A stretch of 64,000 nt of DNA from positions 1 through 64,000 of the forward strand of contig MU623460.1 in the NCBI GenBank assembly GCA_025201765.1. Reading direction: 5' to 3'. This DNA comes from Daldinia sp. FL1419 (Eukaryota; Ascomycota; Sordariomycetes; Xylariales; Hypoxylaceae). A model generated the notes under the pieces. It made no database searches. It saw only the letters and a program-made list of their open reading frames with translations, and had not been told where the DNA came from. How positions within the stretch are numbered: the first letter of the stretch is position 1; every line of letters begins with the position of its first letter. Positions 56,785 through 64,000 of the stretch are shown in pieces. Made by a program: the position numbers and the translations under genes.

Positions 56785-58681
56785 CCTCTAACGACACCCC
56801 ATACTAATCTATGATCTACGCCCGGAGCCTTCATGATGCCCGTCCAGTACCAGCCTGCCGCGTTCTTTCACTTCGTCATTCTGTCTATTCAACCCTCTGT
56901 TCTTTTAATTAATTATCACTTAATACACTTCGTCAGAGATTGTCAGTTGGGCAACCCCTGGGCGAGTAACTCCTGACCGTGGTTAGTGGTACCCAAAGAA
57001 GCACCCGGCAGTTACCATGAAAAAAAAATCCGACAAAAAGACCGGCTTCCAAGAGGCAAAGTTCCCTGATGTCTAGGGTTGCTTTTCCGGCGTTCTTGAA
57101 CATTGCGGTGAGATATAGTTGGTTCAGGATTTTGACGACTATATCCTATTCTCCCCGACGTTGTGCATTAGGCTGCCTTATATGTCTCATTAAAACGCCC
57201 CAACATTCCATTTGATATTTGGAGAGGGGTGAGTATGGCATAGTGAATAGGTATGGCAGGACAGCATCTATTTAATTCTTACCAACCGGTCGGAAAGCAC
57301 CCGCGAATATTACCTGAAGACAACTGGGTTCCCGTTGCCTCTCGGAGTCTTCGTCCTACCGTTTATTTTCCTTCACGATCATATGTGCTTGTTTTTTTCA
57401 GCTGTTACGACAAAATACCCGGAATTGGCGGAAAGTCGATAGGCGGCTTGGTGTGTTCGTGGAGGATACGGAGGAGAATGTCAGAGTATAATGCTCCCCC
57501 AAAATTTTTAGATGTCTGTATTTTAGGAGTAAGCCTTCTCGCTCAAGGGATGGATGTATCCACTGGTCTCGCCGGCCGGTGCCATCTGAAGATGAAGGCC
57601 CTCTCGACGCACACGCACATCTGGCCACGAACTTGGCTCACTCTTGGTTTTCCTTACGTCAAACCCACTGTCCTGTGTTTTCCTTGTGTTTCTAGCCTCG
57701 ATGTGTTTCTCAGTTTAGGTCGTCTGAATTAAGAAAAGGATGATTGTTTTTCTTAGGTTGAGTTTCTAAATGTGAAGTGAATGACGTATGTTTGAGTGAT
57801 GATGGCCTTATAAGACTTGAAGACTTTAAGACGTTAAAGAATCCATATCTATGGCACGTTGTATGGTTTAGATGCTTATGTAGAAGTTGTGTTTTTGAAA
57901 ATACATGTTAGTGAAGTGATTAAATTTGACCTACAAGATAATTGAATTATTTATCGCCTTTTGAGCCCCCAAGAGTACCTAGATATTCAAAGAATAATTG
58001 AGGCCGAGTCTTCTAGGCCGGTTGTGTGAGATTTAACTCGTAGTTTTCTGGCTATTGAAGTCGTTTGTAGGGCGTAGCTTGCCGGCTACGTTAATTATTT
58101 GCCTAGTTTTTAGCACTGTATCTGCTTAGGGACGCATAAACATGTCAGTCAATATATCCTACAGCAAGAAGGGATGGCTGGGGCGCCGGGTCGTTTTGCG
58201 GCGCTACATAGCATTCCGACGTCTTGAATATGCGGCATGGAAATCTTGGGTATTCACGACGAAACAACTACACAGCATCGCCCGCTCTACATGTTTCTTA
58301 ATGGCACGGAATTATCATAATCGCGTCTAGTAAGGGATGGCAACAGGCGCTGGCGAGGGTACACATTTGTATTGTACATGCTATATCTATATACCTAGGT
58401 ATATGCACAGAGAAGGATCTCCACCAACCAGGCCGCCTCCTCAGCAGCCCGGTGTAGCCAAACGAGCTGGGTTGGGAAATTTCCCTAGGTCGTAGGCTTT
58501 CGTAATATACAATTGTATGCTTGTCAAGATTTGCCGGGGTAGAGGCTGACCGCGTCTCGTGTAGTCTATCTCGTTGTAGCTACCTAGGCTCGGACTAGGC
58601 CAACCAGATACTCGTCCCTTTCTTCGTAAGACCGAAGACTACCCCCCTAAGCAAAGCCTCGATTCATTATCCGATGATAGT
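56785..58681. other. 1.9-kb region between convergent septin and uS4m genes
   Basis: Includes the septin 3' UTR. A 159-codon frame at 57253-57732 lacks any family motif and reads like chance. TACCTAGGTA occurs at 58392-58401. No gene supported. Confidence 0.45.
58392..58401. repeat. TACCTAGGTA palindrome (example of dispersed motif)
   Basis: Exact 10-bp palindrome. Other exact copies lie at 24984-24993, 27269-27278, 49086-49095 and 51927-51936, with one-base variants at 3800-3809, 24975-24984, 27213-27222 and 61085-61094. All are outside the coding exons I define. Confidence 0.7.
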
Positions 58682-60204
58682 TTACCTCCTTCTCAGGTAC
58701 CAGTTGAAAGCTAACTGGTTGACGGATTCAGGGAAGGGCGTCGGGACCTCGGCGCTGCCGACCCTGGCAACGGGGTGTCGTAGGTACACGGCAGCGCAGA
58801 TGTTGTGGTTGACCTCGAGGTACTTGGGGATAAAAGCAAAAGGAGCCATGTAATTACGCGGCCGCCAAGGTGTCTTGTACGGCTTGGTGGGATCCCATGG
58901 GTTATCCTCCTCCTCGCGCAGGTACTCAGCCAGACGTTGCTCTAGCTTCTTGATTTCCGCCTTGCTGAGGTCATCGAACGGGTCTGCCGACGACGACGAT
59001 TGTCGAGTCGCGGCCGGGGCACTTTCGGTAGTAGGGCTGGAGATGTTGAGCCCTGAGACTAGTTCGGTCAGCTCGTCGGTAATTTCGCTCGGGGAGGCGC
59101 CTGCACGGCTGGCGCGGGAAAGTAGAGGGCGCAGGTCCTTGACGAATTTCCGTAGTCTCTGCTTCTGGTGTCCGTTCAGTTCGCTATCCTCTTCTAATAT
59201 TGTCTTGGCCCGCGTGACTATTTCTTGTATTTTCTTCCGTGTCGGCTTCATATCTGCCTTGACGGGTTCTGGCGCGTCCGTCGTATCGGGGTCTTGTTCT
59301 GCCGCTTCAGCGTCCTTAGTTTCGGCTGCTTCTTCGGTGGCCGCTTCTGCTCCCGGCTCTTCTGCCGGCTCCTCGGATTCCTCCTCGGCTCCTTCGCTGG
59401 ATGCCTTCTTTGCTTTCGACTTATTCGGGTCGGGTTTAGGGACGCCCGTTGCGTATAAGACACGTTCGGGGTCGACTTGGAACATATCACCGGGATTAAG
59501 ACGATAGGCGGGGTATGGCATCTATTACGTGGGGTTCGTTAGCGACGCTGTTGTATGTTTCGTATATAATAATACGCAATTGCGTATTTGCGATGGAATT
59601 AATACTAACCACTTTGCCATTGACTCTAACAGCGCCGTGAACGCAAAACTGCCTCGCCTGTCTCGCGCTACTTGCGAACATGGCTCTAAATACGGCTATA
59701 TCCAATCTTCTCTCCATGGGCGCGAATGTCATCTGCATATAGGGAGTCGGGGTGGGTTTCTCTACTGATACTTGGGACCAATTCGGGCGGACATCCTTTC
59801 CGGATCCTCTACCGGCGGCCAATTCAGAACCGTCGTATTTGGCCATATATTTGGGGTCCATCTCGGCGACACTTAGCAAGCGGCGGCTGAACATGCGCAC
59901 CCACTTTCGCTCGACGACGTGCTCGCCGTGATAGTTTCGTAGCATACCCTTCGCTTTCCATTTTTGCTGGAAGAAAGTTTCGAGATCGCCTTTACCGAGC
60001 TTCGGGTCCCTAGTACGCCAGATGTTGAAAAGATTGTATTTGTTCCAACTTTGCCGAAGTTTCTATATTTAAGAAAAAAAGCAAAAAAAGAGAAATTAGT
60101 GAATTTGGAATATTTGGAATATTTACATCGATGATGCGACGGTTGAAGCGAATTGGTGATTTACTTACAGGTCTTTTCAGACCGTGATACCTTCTGGGCT
60201 TCAT
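58682..60204 (-). CDS. NAM9: Mitochondrial small-subunit ribosomal protein uS4m (Nam9-type)
   Basis: 442 aa; exons (minus): 60204-60169, 60062-59610, 59521-58682. The first exon encodes MKPRRYHGLKRP. The S4 RNA-binding domain is visible: MERRLDIAVFRAMFASSARQ followed by VHGAVRVNGKV, then YPAYRLNPGDMFQVDPERVLYATG, as in fungal mitochondrial S4. Unlike bacterial S4 there is a long acidic Ala/Glu insertion (about residues 190-235, EEAAETKDAEAAEQDPDTT) and a helical extension, then a C-terminal block with NPWDPTKPYKTPWRPRNYMAPFAF. It belongs to the mitoribosome decoding centre region. The second donor is GTTAGT. Confidence 0.93.
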
Positions 60205-62092
60205 CTCGGCTGTTGTCCTGGGTTCGGGTATGCGAACAGCGGACAACGGACAGCAGACAACGGGGCGTTGGACTTGGGGTCGTGATCCTCAAATCGAGGT
60301 TCCGCGATCTTTTTTAGACCCTTGAACTTTAACTTTTTACTTTTACTCCCGCCGAAATTTCTCAATTGGCGATCACGTGCGCCGCTGCGATCTACACAAG
60401 TTCAAGTTCCCCTCCAATTCGTGGGTTGGCCCAAGCTCTAGCGCAATCCTTCTTATCGATAGGAATCATATTCGTCAGTACTTCGGTATCTACTTAGTTC
60501 CATACCTAACCAAGGTACGTACCTAGTACATATTGTACACTCGATCTTTGGCAGTGGATTGACCGTATAAGTCAACAACGCATAATAAAATAATATATCA
60601 AGGATTTAAGCTCTCTTCTATGTGCTGTATTCGTTTTCTGAAGATATCCTGGTATCATTAGAAATCGGATTGCTAAAACCCAAGTATCTTGTGAAGACGG
60701 TTCTGCAAGATCATCTCAACTCTCAACTTTGTCCGTTGGTTGATCGCTTCAATGACGAACAGTTAATACCCTCCCCCATCCGTACATATCCTTCTAATGA
60801 ACTGCCGAAATCTTAAATCCTCTATTGCCACCTATCTAGGCACTTAATCGGTGGCTATTATTGAATCTTATCCGATGTTGGCTTTCCGTCAATAGGTAAC
60901 GTCATCACGGATTATAATTACGGTAGTCTTGGAATTGGAGTTAGTTTATCAATAAACTTACGACAAGGAATTATAGCATTGTGTTACGTTACTCCGTGGT
61001 CGTTGAGAATCGAGTAATGTAATTGGCCATTACAGCCGGCTATCAGCAACGTATATTAGCAGAAGTTGGAGAGTTGGGAGATACTACCTAGGTTACAACT
61101 CTCTCGAAGGATGCGAAAACGGGCTTCTTTGTTCAACTCAACGTCTCGAAATCTTTGATAATTGTTAGTCAAGTTCATTTGAACCTCGGAATAGTCGTGT
61201 CGCGTCTAATCTACTATACCATGATCGCAACTTTATAAAATCTCGAGTGGCATAGAGTCGTTATTAGTCTTATAGGCTATTAAGGTTAGACAAGTCGGTT
61301 TCGCGCTTGGTGTCAGTGTGATATTTAAAACAGTTCGGTCCGTCGCTAGTATTCTAAGTCGCGAAAAGACTCGAGTGTTCACGATGGAACTAAAATGATT
61401 AATAAAGGTGGATAGGCATGGACCAATATCACTCCGTTCATACCCTGACCGGTAATACTGGAGCTTATCTCCGTTTTAGGAGTCTCTTCACCGACTGAAA
61501 CTATTATCTATTAGCTTTAAAAAATTCCAACCTTCTTACATAGGTAACCTTGAGGAGCTTGTCGGCGTGGTGGGTAATGTGTTGAGTAGTCGTAGCCGCT
61601 CCGGTACCGAGCCGGATAACCGCTGGGCTTCTTTTCTAACCTTGCCCCGGTCTCATCCTTTAAAACCTCTTATATCCGGGAATACGACCATAAAAAAAGA
61701 TCGGGTAGCGTCTTGATTGGGCAATTCCAAATCATGTCCTTCATCTCCCGACCCCCATCTGGTTGAAGGATATGCCTATCCGTTTGGAGTGGATATATCT
61801 AGACCGCAGACCGTATGCTACGTAATGGAACCGGTCTTACCGCTTAATTCCTGTCTTGTTCCTACTGGTTCTCTCCTATATTCCGTGACTCAAGGGTTCC
61901 GTGATTACGATCTATATAAGATGAATCGCCAAGCCACCATGGGCGTCTTGGTTTCATCGCCATTTAGCTTCAGTGTATTATACCTTTGTATTTTGATTGG
62001 TTAAATAATATCAAAGTGTATAATTGCATCTCCTCGCGTTTGTGTATTGTATCCTTCTCTAAAATAAATAACAGGTTAATCAGAGGAGGGTG
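60205..62092. other. 1.9-kb divergent intergenic region
   Basis: Promoters of uS4m (minus) and the MFS transporter (plus). A TACCTAGGTT motif lies at 61085-61094. The 95-codon frame at 61717-62004 is not convincing. No gene supported. Confidence 0.4.
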
Positions 62093-64000
62093 ATGAAGGA
62101 TTCTCCTAATAAGGATGTCGGAGCCGAAGACGGCTCAGCCGACGTTGAGACGATGAGGGGATCACGAATAGGCGAAGACCATGATCTAGAAAAATGCGCC
62201 AGCCATGAGTCCAAGTCGGAATCTAATAGCGGCTCAGAGACTGCCGGCAATAGTACATATCGCGACATACTCGATACCTCCGGCCAACCAGCCTCACGAA
62301 CGGTCTCAAGGGCCCTTTCGCGGACCATATCCGAAGTACGAGATGGAATTGAGTCGCGGCGAGATCTGGAAGATGGTCAACTTACCGAAGAGGAGGAAAA
62401 CGCGGCGGTCGCTACCGTGCCGAACAACAGCGACCCTAATCTAGTAACTTGGGGGGGCTCCGATGACCAAGAAAATCCGAAGAATTGGCCCTTCCCTAAG
62501 AAATGGGGCGTCGTCTTCATCGTGTCCATGTTCACTTTCGTCTCGCCTGTCTCCTCGTCCATGGTGGCCCCAAGTTTGACTGCAATTGGTGCCGAGTTTG
62601 GTATTCCCGAAGGCTGTAAGTCAGAAACCCTACCTTATAACTAGGTACTTAGTAAAGATCTGGTAGAAAAGCCCCTAACAATAACCCCCTTTTTAAGTCC
62701 AGCAGAACCTTGTTCTCTCGATATTTATCCTTGCCTACGCTATAGGCCCCCTAATGTAAGTGATCCTCTGTTATGTCTAGCTATCATATCACCGGCTCTC
62801 AGTCCTACGATGTTAACTCGAAAGGGATTAAAAATATAGATGGGGTCCACTCGCAGAAATCTATGGTCGAGTGTCAGTACTGCAATACTCGAACTTGGGG
62901 TTCCTCGCTTTCACTCTAGGATGTGGTTTCGCGAAAACTAAGGGACAAATAATCGCCTTCCGTTTCCTTTCGGGTCTGGGTGGTTCTGCCTCTCTTGCCA
63001 TTGGCGGTGGTGTACTCAGTGATCTCTTCGTTGCTGAACAGCGTGGTAAGGCTATATCAAGTACGTATATCTAGGTATACCCCTTTCGCGCTGATAAAGG
63101 ACTATTGCTACTGATATAGAATTACACTCCAGCGCTATAGAATATCTCGTAACTAACGCCCCTTACAGTCTACAGTCTAGCTCCCCTCCTCGGCCCGGCA
63201 GTCGGCCCCATCGCCGGCGCGTTCATCACCGAGAACACGACGTGGCGCTGGGCCTTCTGGGCCACCAGCATAGCCGACGCCGTGATCCAAGGAGCCGGTC
63301 TATTATTCCTACGAGAGACCTATGCCCCGCTACTCCTGGACCGCAAACGCAAGCGGCTCATCGCCGAAACTGGGAATGCCGCTTTACGAACTCCATACGA
63401 CGATGCCAAGACCGAAAACAGCAGCCTTCTATCCCTAATCGGCACAGCCATGACCAGGCCCTTCCGACTGCTCGTCACGCAAGTCATCGTGCAGTGCATC
63501 GCACTGTACATGATGTACATCTACGGGCTCATGTACCTCCTCCTCGCATCCTTCCCCTCTCTCTTCACAGCCCCCCCGCCAGCCGGCTACGGCATGTCCA
63601 TCGGGCTAGGCGGGTTAAACTACATCAGCTTCGGTCTCGGCTTCTTCATCGGCGCGCAAACCACCGCTCCCCTACAAGACCGGATCTACGCCGCGCTGAA
63701 GCGGCGTTACGGCGTCGGCAAGCCCGAGTACAGAGTCCCCATGATAATCCCCGGCTCCGTCTTCATCCCCGTCGGCCTGTTTATCTACGGCTGGACCGCC
63801 GAGTATAAAACGCATTGGATCGGCCCCAACATCGGCGCGTTTATCTTCGCCGTCGGCGCCATAATATGCTTCCAGTCCCTACAAGCTTTCGTCGTCGATT
63901 CCTACCAGCGGTACGCCGCGAGCGCTGTCGGCGCCGCCACCGTTCTACGGTCTTTAGCCGGTTTTGGCTTTCCGCTTTTCGCTCCTTATATGTATGACCG
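62093..64000 (+). CDS. MFS transporter, polyamine/drug DHA1 type (3' end beyond window)
   Basis: Partial gene; exons 62093-62615, 62698-62755, 62840-63060, 63169->64000. The cytosolic N-terminus of ~140 aa is Ser/Glu/Asp-rich and ends with DDQENPKNWPFPKKW, the hallmark entry to TM1 in Tpo1/Flu1-like drug:H+ antiporters. Motif A GPLAEIYGRVSVLQ, motif B FRFLSGLGGSASLAIGGGVLSDLF, motif C LAPLLGPAVGPIAGAF and WRWAFW follow in order, with the large central loop at LLDRKRKRLIAETG. Reading remains open at 64000 in the region of TM10-11 (SAVGAATVLRSLAGFGFPLF). Exports polyamines, drugs or toxins at the plasma membrane; substrate unknown. From 63170 on codons are notably GC-rich. Confidence 0.92.

Noticed and set aside
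57253..57732. 159-codon plus-strand frame after the septin
   Set aside because: No homology or motif; lies in the septin 3' flank.
58875..59507. 210-codon plus-strand frame
   Set aside because: Antisense shadow of the uS4m last exon (Ser/Ala/Val-rich from complementary codons).
61717..62004. 95-codon frame upstream of the last MFS gene
   Set aside because: No domain, likely 5' leader or chance.
1..64000. CRISPR arrays, rRNA, tRNA, complete transposons
   Set aside because: Looked for; none seen. The dispersed TAGGTA motifs are too short and irregular for a CRISPR array.

Overview
The window is nuclear DNA of a filamentous ascomycete (Pezizomycotina, most likely a sordariomycete; a Xylariales-like fungus would fit). 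Reasons: most genes are split by short GT-AG introns (about 47-125 nt) with CTAAC/CTGAC-type branch points; conserved housekeeping genes (AspB/Cdc3 septin, LSm4, mitochondrial uS4m, PPR protein, HAK potassium transporter) read as ascomycete versions; intergenic DNA is peppered with TACCTAGGTA-like palindromes. I rebuilt 21 protein-coding genes by joining exons by eye; each joined frame was checked for phase and stays open to its stop, except one gene that runs off the right edge. No rRNA, tRNA, CRISPR array or intact transposon was seen.

Layout. 1-963: low complexity and promoter. 964-3702: HAK/KUP potassium transporter. 3827-23678: probable secondary-metabolite locus: GT8 glycosyltransferase (-), sugar-phosphate cyclase of the DDGS/EEVS family (+), membrane-anchored MysC-like ATP-grasp ligase (+), A-T-R NRPS-like carboxylate reductase (+), Fe(II)/2-oxoglutarate oxygenase (+), coiled-coil protein (-), DHA2-type MFS exporter (-), cytochrome P450 (-). 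A 4.1-kb gene-free stretch separates this from a second P450 (27800-29481). 29842-36832: ankyrin-like protein, divergent hexokinase, Dal5/Tna1-type MFS permease. 37303-46865: uncharacterised single-exon protein, acidic-tailed protein, M28/NAALADase-like peptidase, single-pass membrane protein with a His/Pro-rich tract. 48080-60204: core genes LSm4, PPR, septin, mitochondrial ribosomal uS4m. 62093-end: polyamine/drug-type MFS transporter, truncated by the window edge.

How the genes may work together. The cyclase plus ATP-grasp pair is the core of mycosporine (UV-protectant) biosynthesis: sedoheptulose 7-phosphate is cyclised to a demethyl-4-deoxygadusol-type ring and the ATP-grasp enzyme attaches an amine. 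This locus departs from the textbook set: I find no O-methyltransferase anywhere in the window, and it adds a stand-alone A-T-R reductase, an iron oxygenase, P450s, an exporter and a GT8 enzyme. An A-T-R reductase is a logical source of the amino-alcohol side chains (glutaminol, glutamicol, serinol) known from fungal mycosporines, and a glycosyltransferase would fit mycosporine glycosides. This is inference from gene content; the alternatives are another cyclitol-derived metabolite or a cluster with its methyltransferase elsewhere.
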